Below, one piece after another: positions 33,880-44,058 of a stretch of DNA of 64,000 bases; position 1 is the stretch's first letter; the number at the start of each line of letters is the position of its first letter. Under the pieces are notes generated by a model, which saw only the letters and a list, made by a program, of their open reading frames with translations, ran no database searches and was not told the origin of the DNA. This DNA comes from Adiantum capillus-veneris (lineage: Eukaryota; Streptophyta; Polypodiopsida; Polypodiales; Pteridaceae), in NCBI GenBank assembly GCA_014529385.2, contig CM043950.1:66978935-67042934 (forward strand). Direction: 5' to 3'. The translations under genes and the position numbers were made by a program.

Positions 33880-34423
33880 GAGAGCAGAATGAATATTTGA
33901 TTTCCATACTCAATTCAAGGGGTTTGGAATGACATTAGAATGGAAAGAATTGACACGGTTCCAAAACATTTCACCAAGGTCAATCATGGACTTGAATACA
34001 TTAGCTCAAGGATTTGTAGCTGCTTGTTCCAAAACAGGGATCAAACACAATATGGTAGCTCAAATCTATAGCTTTAAATAGAAACAAGGTGAGTCTGTTA
34101 GGGATTGTAAAACTCGAATGAAACAATACATTGCAAGGTGCCCAGAGCTGGAGATACCTGCAGATGAACGACTATTGTTTCTAGAGGGACTGCTAAACAA
34201 AGAACTTCATGCTATACTGTATAGCAAGAAGCATACAACCCTAGAAGAGTGTGTGTCTGATGCTATTGACTTTGGAGACAATTGTGATATTTTCAACAAA
34301 CCAGATGTCCCTAAGGATAAACAAAGCGAGAAAACAGCATCCACCAAACCAACACAAGTGGGAACGGCTACTACAACACCGCTTTCAGTCATAGAAGACA
34401 TGCTCAAAAGGATGAATGCATGA
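33880..34423 (+). pseudogene. Outer Tat-like element: gag core
   Basis: Retrotransposon gag core: FDFHTQFKGFGMTLEWKELT, then LNTLAQGFVAACSKTGIK, QGESVRDCKTRMKQYIARCP and LLFLEGLLNKELHAILYSKK. A TAG replaces a codon in SFK-x-KQGES near 34080 and the frame shifts around it. Structural particle protein; no longer translatable as one chain. Confidence 0.75.
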
Positions 34424-34845
34424 TGAATAACATGCAAAAAGCACCTATGAGAGGACCAAGGTAAGGGATACCTCAACAAGACAACTCATTAGGCCGTAGA
34501 AATGGTGCGCAATCGAGGGTAAATGGACCAACCATGAGACCAGTGAGTGCTATTACCGATCAAAGTATGATGGAAATGTTCAATACGTGCCTAGGAGGCC
34601 ACAAGGACAACCCATGTATAGATATCAACCTAATATGGCCCAAGCTCAAAGACCACCAATGGGTATAAAAAAATCTCAACCCGTGTTGGTCAATAACCTC
34701 TATATCCAGGACATAATGCAGTGCCTAAAAAGTACATGCATCTAGAGGGAGTCATAGATGAACAAGCACTAGTGTCTGTTACACCCTATGCAACCCATCA
34801 ACAGTAATGGTAGAAGGAGACTGATATGATCCACATCCACCACCA

Positions 34846-35091
34846 ATGGAAGAGCGTGTGACTTATACTACACCAGAGCTTGCACCGATGTACTATGTAG
34901 CTAATCAAGGTGTTAGACCTTCTATGGTAAGACCCCTAATTAAGCCAAGAACTGGAAACTGTCATAACTGTGGTACTGATGATCATTGGAAAAATGAATG
35001 CCGTGAGCCTGACAAAAACCTCAAGCCAGTTGAAGCTTATTGCATACAATGTTGCAAAAAGGGAGGACACTTCCCAGAAGATTTTCCTTAA
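34846..35091 (+). pseudogene. Outer Tat-like element: gag zinc knuckles
   Basis: Two knuckles lie close together. The first, CHNCGTDDHWKNEC (34960-35001), is a perfect C-x2-C-x4-H-x4-C. The second, CIQCCKKGGHFPEDF (35041-35085), has lost its last Cys to Phe. They would bind element RNA. The frame ends at TAA 35089-35091. Confidence 0.82.
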
Positions 35092-35292
35092 AATCCTTTG
35101 AACAAGGGAAAAACAATAGTGATCGTAGTCCAAGTGATACCTACTATCTCATCTGAGAGTGTACCGATTGTTCCAATAAAGGTAATCACTAGAGGCTAGA
35201 CTAAGAAAAAGAAACATAACTCCTCTGATGACTCGGAGAATACAAAACTTTCCTCTCAAAAGACCAAGACAAGCAGAAACAAAAGTTATGAC

Positions 35293-35661
35293 ATGAGAAA
35301 ACAGAAACAAAGGGTTGAAATCAAGGAGAAAGCAAAGAAGCTATTCGAGGAAAAGGTGAAAGAAACTGGAAGCGAAATCAAAGAAACCACCATGAAATCT
35401 GGAGGATCAATTTTGGTTGACAAAATTTTGGAGTCAATTAATGCAGTCTTGGAAGCTTACCAAGCGGAACTTAAAGCAGGCCAAAACATGGAAAACAAAT
35501 GGAAAAACTATCCTTCTCCAAACATGGAAGCAACTAAGCTTGAAGCTTATCAAAATTTGGTAAGAATCACGCAAGAGATGCTGGAAAAACAAAAACCCAA
35601 GCTCGAGAGTATGGAAAAACCTAAGGAGCTTGTGGTAGGAAACAATAAAGAAAAATCCTAA
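35293..35661 (+). pseudogene. Outer Tat-like element: coiled-coil linker between gag and protease
   Basis: A 122-codon Lys/Glu-rich frame with heptad-like spacing (KAKKLFEEKVKETGSEIKET, then KILESINAVLEAYQAELKAG). It has no catalytic motif. The position between zinc knuckles and protease suggests a gag-pro linker. I cannot tell whether it was a separate product. Confidence 0.55.
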
Positions 35662-36069
35662 GTGGTGGTAGAACCCCACCTTGAAACAAAAGAGCCAGAA
35701 CTTATGGTGCCGGACAACGAAGATGCCTTATACGAAATTCCATTCGTAAAAGAAGACTAGCCAGGACACTTATGGGAAAAAGTTAGAGAGATTAATGATG
35801 GGATCTTAACTCTAAAGTCAGCTCCTATAGAGGAAGTTTGGTTAGACAATCTACCTGTTGTTATGGACATGCATGTACAATCCTTTTATGGGGATTGCGG
35901 ATCTAAAGCTTCAGGAATGTCTAAGCCATTGACCTTGAAAACACTACCCTCTTACTTGGGAGATTATGAAGATGAATACATAATGTGTAAAACGACATAA
36001 AAAGAGCGGAATAGACACTAGAAGAAGTAGGCAACATCCATTCAATCATGTCTACACCCATCCAATGCA

Positions 36070-36831
36070 CTCTTACTTTAGGAAGTTAGTTCCTGTGGGA
36101 TTGAATATCAACACACTTTTGCCATAGTAGACTTTGGAAAGAAACTCAATTACGAAATCATCTTGGGAAGACCTTTCATGGGACAAGTACAACTCATCCA
36201 AGATTGAGGAAACAATTATCTATACTTGAAGCAAGTGGGATCAATAACAAGAGTTAATCTAAAAGATCACACTTATAGAGATGTCATGAAAACGCCCATA
36301 CAAGAATTTGATTCAGTCTCCTCGGCTGAAACTAAGCTTCCATCTTGGTTGAACAAAGACACTCCTATTTGGATATGCGGAGCCTCAAAAAATGGGAGCT
36401 TAAAACGAGAAGAATGTATCTTAGAAAGGGATTGCACAAATGAAGCCTATGTACCTGAACCCTTTCCAGAGCATTTGTTTGAGCCATTCGAATGGACTCA
36501 AATTTTAGCAATGATGGATGTATGTGTAAACATGTCTATGCCTACTCAGTTCTGCATTGAGGACGACTATGACATGATTCCCATCCAAATGATCTCAACC
36601 CTTCACATTGAAGACAAAATTCCAAAATCCAAGGACTTAATGAAAGCTCACCAAGTCTTTTCAGACCTCTACTATGATGCAATAGATAAGTTAGAAGAAC
36701 ACTCAGCTACCTCAAATGATTCAGGGTCAGAAAAAGAACATGTGAGAGCTAAATTGCTCATGAAAGGAGGGGAGGAAAAGTTTTTTGACTTTCCAAACCA
36801 AAAACCGAGAAGACAAAAATGGTATAGATGA
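36070..36831 (+). pseudogene. Outer Tat-like element: protease end and pre-RT region
   Basis: The C-terminal half of a retropepsin-like domain is readable: HTFAIVDFGKKLNYEIILGRPF (36107-36178; Y-E-I-I-L-G-R-P-F is the flap-region landmark). The D-S/T-G active site upstream is not found. The frame then runs 201 codons (36226-36831) through an acidic segment with a WICG motif and ends at FFDFPNQKPRRQKWYR. That end is also found at 13.93 kb in the second copy of this family. It is parallel to TFIVMDF...YEMILGRPF in the gag-protease element. Confidence 0.7.
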
Positions 36832-37038
36832 AAAAGAGACACAAGAAACTTGAAAGCTAGACCTATGCCATCGGTCTCCAGTAGAACACAATTCCTGATG
36901 CAGATAGATGCACATGATTGTGTCAAGGACAAAATCACTGGTAGATATCCTTTAAACGAAAATATTGAGAAAAATGAGAAAGGAAACTCAAGGCAAACCT
37001 ACAAACTAGTACAAGGATTCAACCATGACATGAGTTGA

Positions 37039-37577
37039 ACGGAAAAAGAAGTATAAAGAGTTAAAAAAATCTCTATAGGAGATATATACGACAAAAATGG
37101 AAACCACCATTAGGAAGAGAATGGGGTCTAGGAGGGCCTCTTTATTTGGCAGTTTAAGGAAGTTAAACCTTTAGTATTAAGAAAGTAATCAGAGGACAGT
37201 TTTTGAATTCAAACAGGCAAAAGGGCTACTTTATTTGAATTAAAAGTTTCCCTCCAAAATGAAATTTAAAATCTAGTGTAGCATATCTATTGAAAGAGCT
37301 CGATGCGTAGATTGTAGATCTATGATCTCCGCTCAAATTGAAGATCAAATGTGAGAGTTATGGAAGGCCAGAAATCATAAAATTGTCCACCTCATTTTTG
37401 GGGGGAGAAGTGTATCCTTTGACCACTCTTACACATCTCTTACACACCCACCATTCTTGCACACATGGCATACACCTATTTGTCAAAATTTTAATTCCCT
37501 CCATAAGCTCTTGGCAAATAAAGATGCCCTCCTACACCCCATCCTCTTCCTAATGAGAAGAGGATGGTAAAGATGTA
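37039..37577 (+). other. Non-coding interval before RT
   Basis: About 540 bp of decayed sequence between the pre-RT region and RT; a readable patch EWGLGGPLYLAV near 37118 but no domain. Confidence 0.4.
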
Positions 37578-38534
37578 ATGAGCATTCCATCCCATTACAA
37601 GAAATATACTCTCCAAGACCGAAAAATTATAGTCGAACAACCTATTAGGGAACTACAAAAACAGGGTGAGTCCTACGAGAGACCTAAAAATGCAAAAAAG
37701 ATAGATCTAGCCGAACCAAGGAAAGAGCCTATACCAGCCTATGTTGCAAATGACCTTACGGAAGAAGAAGATGAGCTTTTGTTAAGCTTACTGAAAGAAT
37801 ACCGAGATGTCTTTGCTTGGTCTTTTAAGGATCTCAAGGGTGTTGATCCAGAAATCTATCAACATACCATACCCATGAGAGATAATGCTAAACCAAGTAG
37901 ACAAAGGCCATACACATATAATGAAAGACTTTCCAAAAAGATCAAAGAAGAGATTGAAAAACTAAAGGAAGCCAAATTCATTTATGAAATTGAACACATA
38001 GATTGGGTGTCTCCAATTGTGGTAGTGCCCAAAACAAATGGAAAATTACGAGTGTGTGTCAATCTCAAGAAAGTGAATGCAGCTACCATTAGAGACAACT
38101 TTCCTCTTCCAATCACTGAGCATGTTTTAGAACGAGTTAAAGGAAAAGAAGCTTACAGCTTTTTAGATGGCTTTTTGGGATACAATCAACTTTTGGTTGA
38201 CCCTAAGGACCAGCATAAAAGTGCCTTTGCAACTGAATGGGGTATTTTTGCCTATCAGTTTATGCCTTTTGGGTTAACTAATGCTCCTGCCACCTTTCAA
38301 AGATTGACTTTTAAATAATATCTTAGGAATTTCTTGGAAGTATATATGGATGATCTATGCGTACATTCATCAATCCGGGCTGATCATTATGAACAGCTCA
38401 AAAATGTATTCAAAAAATGTAGACTTTATAGGATTTGCATTAATCCTGAAAAGTGTACATTTAGGGTAGACAAGGTAAAAGGATATTACAGACGGTTTAT
38501 TTACATGTACGCTATAATTGCAAAACCCATGTAG
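37578..38534 (+). pseudogene. Outer Tat-like element: reverse transcriptase
   Basis: An almost intact RT. Order: IPSHYKKYTLQDRKIIVEQP, YRDVFAWSFKDLKGVDPEI, KAKFIYEIEHIDWVSPIVVV-type box (37970-38030), VCVNLKKVNAAT, FPLPITEHVLERVKG, SFLDGFLGYNQL (38158-38193), FMPFGLTNAPATFQ (38258-38300) and catalytic YMDD at 38343-38354. One TAA at 38316-38318 breaks the frame between palm motifs, and the thumb is shortened. Leu replaces Ser in the usual DGFSGY. Tat-type by sequence and by its gag. Confidence 0.9.
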
Positions 38535-38537
38535 AGT

Positions 38538-39010
38538 TTGCTCACACACTTTGAAAGGACTGAGACATGTGAAGAATCCTTCATGAAGCTTAAGCAAGCT
38601 CTCACTTCGGCTCCAATATTGAAAGCATCAAATTGGAATAAGATATTCCACATACATGTATATGCTTCCAATTTTCCCATCAGATGTATACTCGCTCAAC
38701 CAAGAGATGGGAAAATTGATTTTCCTATTTCTTATGCTAGCCGACAATTGAACATGGCAGAAAAGAATTATACCACCACCAAAATGGAAAGACTAGGAAT
38801 AATCTATGCCGTAAAAAAGTATAGAAATTACCTATTAGAAAACAAATCTGTATTCTTTGTGGACCACCCAAGACTTATTGTACTTGGTCAACAAGCCATG
38901 CAACACACAAAGAATAGTGAGATGGTTCATCATTCTTCTGGAATTTGATTTCACTGTAGTTGTGAAAAAGAGGACCACTCATCAAAGAGCAGATCATTTA
39001 TCAAGGATTG
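38538..39010 (+). pseudogene. Outer Tat-like element: RNase H
   Basis: Reads CEESFMKLKQALTSAPILKA, HVYASNFPIRCILAQPRDG, SYASRQLNMAEKNYTTTKME and IIYAVKKYRNYLLENKSVFF, then VDHPRL near 38860. The first catalytic Asp position reads Ala (YASN) and the TDH position reads VDH. A frame change occurs near 38890. There is no second archaeal-type RNase H, unlike Tat-like element 1. Confidence 0.82.
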
Positions 39011-39079
39011 TTTCTGAAGAACCGTCTAAGGGTGTTGAAGATGATCTACCAGATGCGTATCTGGTCTCCATGAAAATGA

Positions 39080-39611
39080 TACCTCGATGGTTGGAAAACA
39101 TGGTATCATTGATGACCATAGCTCAAGTGGACTCGCAAATACCACTTCTTATTACAATTGGATTAAATGAGCAATTAGCTATGTATCAATTACTAGCTGG
39201 AAGGTTATACAAAAGAAATCAAGATGGAATATTTCTTTTATGCATTAATCCAGAGGAGAAAACCCAATACCTAAGTCAAGCGCATATTACCATAGTAGGA
39301 CTTCACTTTGCGGAAGACCAAACTATGCGACGGATTTTGAGACTTGGAGTATTTTGGTCAACTATGAGGTGTGATGTTCATTCTTTGTGATAAATTGTCC
39401 TCAATGTCAAAAACAAACACCCATACCTCATGTAACATTGTTCCAAATGTCGTCTGTTCCTAAGTGGAGTAACTATCTAGTTACTTACTTATCAAGCCGA
39501 ACATTTCCTGAGGATATGAGTAAACACCATCAAAGAGCAAGTGAAACGGAAGCAAGAGACTATGATCTTATTGGAAACCAATTGTATCAAAGAGGTAAAG
39601 ATCAACATCTG
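39080..39611 (+). pseudogene. Outer Tat-like element: first HHCC zinc module and linker
   Basis: GRLYKRNQDGIFLLCINPEE leads into AHITIVGLHFAEDQTMRRIL and then INCPQCQ (39275-39405), a complete H-H-C-C arrangement. A linker follows (YLSSRTFPEDMSK, then GNQLYQRGKDQHL) that itself looks like the start of a second module. The copia element cuts it after CAT CTG at 39611; reading resumes in frame at 53497. One TGA at 39388-39390 lies before INC. Confidence 0.75.
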
Positions 39612-40292
39612 TGTTAAGTATGGAGCTTGATTTACCCTTGTAATTTTTTGTGGTAAAAGCGCACATTTGTAAGGCCCCCATTATGAGGAGAAGCCATCGT
39701 GCGTGAAGGAAAATCACTCACCAGAAACCAAAATTTTCACGAACAAGAATCGGGGGCAACTTTAGAGGCCTCGGGGGCGGAGGCCCCTGAGACTTTTTTT
39801 TTCGCCGGAATATTATGGCTGGCCGGCGGCCGGAAAGTGGTCGGAAAACAACCGATCGGATGGCCGGTGGCCGGTAGTCAATGGCCGATGGCCTGTGGTC
39901 GGAAGTCAATGGCCGGTGGCCGGTGGTCGGAAGTCAATGGCCGGTGGCTGAATTCAAAAGCGGACTTGTCTTCTCAAGGGCGGCCACACATGGGCGGATT
40001 GGAGGGTCCGATTTGGACTTATTCGCACAAGGGCGGCTACACATGGCTGTCTCTCATAAGAGAGGACAGCTCTTTTGGCCTATAAAAGGAGGCCATTTCT
40101 ACACACATTTCATAGTGTGAAGTTGATGCAACAAGGTGAGTGTGAGGTAGTGAGAGTGAAGCAAGGCGGGAGCTCTATTAAGGGTTTAATCCGTTTGTAA
40201 ACTACTTCTTCTTTTGAAGTGCTAAAGCCATTGAGTGGCTGCTTTCCCATGGACTTAGCCCACATTGGGTGAACCACGTATATCGTGTGTAC
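39612..40292 (+). repeat. 5' LTR of the Ty1/copia element (3' end missing)
   Basis: Starts TGTTAAGTATGG, preceded by ATCTG (39607-39611). It matches 52756 onward until GTGTGTACT near 40292. There the last ~100 bp of the LTR (CT-rich in the 3' copy), the primer site and the start of gag are missing. A TATA box (TATAAAA, 40081) is shared with 53179. A GGCCGGTGGTCGGAAGTCAAT minisatellite (about 39830-39950) has more units here than in the 3' LTR. Confidence 0.92.
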
Positions 40293-42353
40293 TTTAACAC
40301 AAACATAAGTCAACTTCGATCAGTGAAAATCAATTTCGATGACGAAGTGCGAGCTCTCCTTATACTATCATCTCTACTGGATAGTTGGGACAGCCTTGTG
40401 ATGGTTGTAAGTAATTCTATCTCTGGCACAAATACTCTTAAGTTTGATGATGTTGTGGGTGTTCTCCTAAGCGAGGAAATGCGAAGGAGAAGCACAGGAG
40501 AATCATCAAGTTCTGCACTATCAATGGAAACAAGAGGAAGGCCTAAGGAGAGGTTCAAAAACCAAAAGGGTTGTGATCACTCAAGGCGGAGCAAGTCACG
40601 CACAAAGTCAGTTCTTGAATGTTGGAACTGCGGCAAGAAGGGCCATGTCAAGAAGGATTGCTAGTCCAAGAAGAAGAAGGAGACAGAGTCTCAAGACAAC
40701 AAGCCAACATCGGAGGCCAATGTGACAAGTAAAGTAGAGCAAGATGCTCTAATTCTCTCATTAGACAATGTGTCTAATTCCTGGATAGTAGATTCTGGGG
40801 CTTCATTCCATGCGACACCACACAAGCAACATTTCCAAGACTACACCAAAGGTAATTTTGGGTATGTATACTTGGGAGATGATGAAGCTTGTGAGATTGT
40901 CGGCAAAGGTACAGTTTCTGTGAAAACTGCTAACGGAAATGAATGGAAGCTTAAAGATGTTAGGCATGTTCCTTCTCTTCGCAAAAATTTGATCTCTACA
41001 GGACAATTGGACGATGAAGGTCACAACATTGCATTCGGAAACAAACGGTGGAAGATCTCAAAGGGATCTTTGGTGGTTGCCAAGGGAGAAAAAGTCGGTA
41101 CACTTTACTTGTGTACTGTTAGCATGCAACCTTCAGCTTGTGCAGCAATTACAAAAGTTGGCAGTGCAGTGTGGCACTACCGACGTGGGCATATGAGTGC
41201 CAAAGGAATGCAAATCCTTCAAACAAAGAATCTTCTACCAGGTTTGAAAGAAGTGGACTTAGAGTTCTGTGAAGATTGTGTTTATGGTAAACAAAAGAGG
41301 GTAAAATTTCAAAAATCAGGAAATGAAAGAAAAAATAAAAAACTTGAGTTGGTTCATTCTGATGTTTGGGGTCCTGCAAGTACACCATCACTTGGTGGCT
41401 CATTGTACTATGTAACATTCATAGACGATGCGACTAGAAAAACATGGATTTATGTCATGAAGAATAAATCCGATGTATTTTCCATATTTCAAAGGTGGAA
41501 AGCCTTTGTGGAGAATGAAATAGGTACCAAGGTTAAATGCCTCAGATCCGACAATGGAGGCGAATATTGCAACCAAGCTTTTGAAAGATTTTGTGCTAGC
41601 AATGGCATTCGGAGGCAAAGGACAGCCCCAATGACATCTCAACAAAATGGGATTTTGGAAAGGATGAACAGGACAATCATGGAGCGAGCACGAAGCATGC
41701 GGCTACATGCAGGCCTACCGCTTGAGCTTTGGGCGGAAGCTGTAAGTACGTCTGTGTACTTAATCAATCGGTCACCCTCAACGACATTGGATGGGGGAGT
41801 TCTAGAAGAAGCATGGACAGGTAAACCGGTGAATTATGCATTTCTCAAAGTGTTTGGGTGTGAGGCTTTCATGCACATAGATAGAAGCCTAAGATCAAAG
41901 CTAGATGCAAAGTCCAAAAAGTGTTTCTTCATTGTCTATGGAGAAGGAGACTTTGGGTATCGCCTATGGAATCCTGAAGATGGTAAAATCTTAAGGAGTA
42001 GGGATGTAATTTTTAACGAACAAAATATGTACAAAGATTACTTGGAAAGAAAACAAACAAAAGAAACAGGTGATGAGTACATGGAGCTTGAGGACGGTGA
42101 AGACTCAAGGACTACAAACGGTGACAATGTGCAACAATGTCAACCAAATGAGGAGCCTCAACCTATTCCCCGAAGATCTACAAGAGCAAGTAGACCTCCA
42201 GAAAGGTTTGTTCCTTCTTTCAACCATCTCTTGATCTCAGATTCTAGAGAGCCGGAATCATACGAAGAAGCTATGCAACATGAATCCAAAGAAGAATGGA
42301 CGAAGAGCATGCAAGTGGAGATGGACTCACTACATCGCAACCAAACATGGTAG
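40293..42353 (+). pseudogene. Ty1/copia gag (partial), protease and integrase
   Basis: Gag enters truncated (FDDEVRALLILSSLLDSWD) and has a perfect zinc knuckle CWNCGKKGHVKKDC (40620-40661) followed by TAG, where a Trp codon is usual. One frame then reads protease WIVDSGASFH (DSGA at 40791-40802), the GAG-pre-integrase HHCC (HYRRGH and CEDC, 41175-41278), and integrase: LVHSDVWGP (Asp), LRSDNGGEY (Asp) and NGILERMNRT (Glu), then the C-terminal GYRLWNPEDGKILRSRDVIF segment. The frame ends with TAG 42351-42353. Apart from two TAGs the 680 codons are intact, so decay is recent. Confidence 0.93.
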
Positions 42354-42548
42354 TTGGTTGAGTTGCCTAAAGGTAAGCGGACACTTCAAAACAAATGGGT
42401 GTACAAGCTGAAGGAAGAAGAAGGTGGGAAGAAAAGGTACAAGTCTAGGCTTGTGGTAAAAGGTTTTTCTCAAAAGAAAGGTATTGACTTCAATGAAATA
42501 TTTTCTCCTGTTGTAAAAATGAACTCAATTAGGCTTGTCTTAAGCCTT
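42354..42548 (+). pseudogene. Ty1/copia reverse transcriptase, N-terminal part
   Basis: Reads LPKGKRTLQNKWVYKLKEE, SRLVVKGFSQKKGIDFNEIF and SPVVKMNSIRLVLSL. It is interrupted by the gag-protease element at 42549. The target copy GCCTT occupies 42544-42548. RT continues in frame at 51440. Confidence 0.92.
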
Positions 42549-42841
42549 TGTTAACCCTCACGGCACACGGACACCCATCACCTACGATGGACGCGTATTA
42601 TGTATTTGGTAGAGTCAGGTACCGGGCTTGTCGGTCCAATAGGGAAAGGTAGACTGATCGCCAATGAGAGGCGCACTTTAACTTGGACATTCAAGGGATT
42701 AGTTGGTTAAGCATGGGCGCCCAAGTGTGAATGGGGTGAGCTCCTATAAAAGCCAACTAAACCTAATTTTTACTCATTCTCTCATTTGTGCAATTGAAGA
42801 GTGCTCTTGCTCCATCTCCATCTTCTTCTTCTTCACCTCCT

Positions 42842-42877
<36 letters not shown>

Positions 42878-43124
42878 TGTGTGTGTGCGATCGAGCATTA
42901 CGAAGGCACGACGGCGGCGAAGTGGTTGAGCGCGGCACGACTGCAGCTTCTTCTTCATCGCGGCGAGGAATCCACCACGAAGGCGAGCGTAGAGCGGTGA
43001 GTGACACACCCTTTGTTTTCTTGAGCTTGCTAGTTTAGGCTTGTTGTGTGCTTGGAGCCGTTTGTGGCTCGCATACGGTGTATTGGCAAGTCCCTTGCTT
43101 CGACAGTGCGGCAAGGAGCGCACA
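42549..43124 (+). repeat. 5' LTR of the gag-protease-only element
   Basis: 576 bp, TGTTAACCC to GAGCGCACA, matching 50857-51434 with about nine substitutions plus microsatellite length change. A TATA box is at 42745-42750. A (TG)n(GA)n microsatellite lies near 42843-42890. GCCTT flanks on both sides (42544-42548; 51435-51439). The low divergence makes this the youngest insertion in the nest. Confidence 0.96.
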
Positions 43125-43128
43125 TTTT

Positions 43129-43146
43129 TGGCGCCGCTGCCGGGGA
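43129..43146 (+). promoter_or_regulatory. Primer binding site (tRNA-Asp type)
   Basis: TGGCGCCGCTGCCGGGGA starts four bases after the 5' LTR. It differs by one base from the tRNA-Asp-type site of Athila/Tat plant elements, which supports placing this element in that group. Confidence 0.9.
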
Positions 43147-44058
43147 TATGCCCTACACTAAGCTCGGTTAGCACTTTACGCTTCCTTGTGGTGCAGTTTC
43201 TATCATAGGAAAGGCAGGGAAGGAGTGTGTGGAGATTTCTGTTTTTTGCGTTTTCTGCAATTGCTGTCAAGTTTCAATTTCTGCTATTGTCTGCGTTTTT
43301 TCAATTTCCGCAATTTCTGCATTTTCAAGTTCGGCGTTTTCAATTTCTGCAGTTTTTTGCATTTCTGCGTTTTTTTAAATTTCTGCAATTTCTGCATTTC
43401 TGCGTTTTTCAATTTTCTGCATATGTTTTCAATTTCTGCAGTTTTCTGCATTTCTGCGTTTTTTTAATTTTCTGCAATTTCTGCGTTTTTTTCTTGCAAT
43501 TTTCTGTATTTCTGCGTTTTTCAATTTTCTGCATCGGAAATTAAAAACGCGAGCAAGCGGGTGGCGAAATTTTTCGAAAATAAAAAACGCGACTCTTAAA
43601 ACGGACGGGTTGGTTTGTATAAAAGGTAGATCGGGATCGGGATCATTTTGCCCAAGCCCAAGCCCAGGCCCAGGCCTTAGTCCTCAGTCTCATGATATAT
43701 ACTAGACTCACTCTTATATATATACCCTACTCCCTCAAGAGAGAATGAGAGCATGTGGGACAAGTCCTCCACTCTCCTCCTTTCTCTTCCCACTTGCACC
43801 CTTAGACTTTCTAGTTTGGGCCTAGTTCCCTACTGGAAATTGACAGTTTTAGGGATTCCGAGGGCATAGAGTGACCAAACGGAGGGCTGTAAAGCACGGC
43901 ACGACCCTCTGACCGATACGCTCGTTTTGAGCTATCACACGGCCCATTCCACGACACGCTCTAAAAAATCTAGCAAAAAAACAAACAAAAAACACGCTAA
44001 AAACTAGTCACAAGGCCTCCTAGAGCAGCTTTTTGACACCTTAGGGTATCAAAAGCAC
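43147..44058 (+). other. Leader of the gag-protease-only element
   Basis: About 900 bp between primer site and gag. The segment 43228-43536 is a T-rich minisatellite built on TTTCTGCAATTTCTGCATTTC. At 43650-43676 there is a GCCCAA/GCCCAG run. Apparent proteins in this interval (FCNFCISAFF) are repeat artefacts. No other signal was recognised. Confidence 0.6.

Noticed and set aside
42703-43270. Frames within the LTR, also seen at 51071-51451
   Set aside because: Both copies are LTR sequence with a TG/GA microsatellite; similarity reflects LTR identity, not a gene pair.
43186-43544. Phe/Cys-rich frames
   Set aside because: Translation of the TTTCTGC minisatellite in the leader of the gag-protease element.
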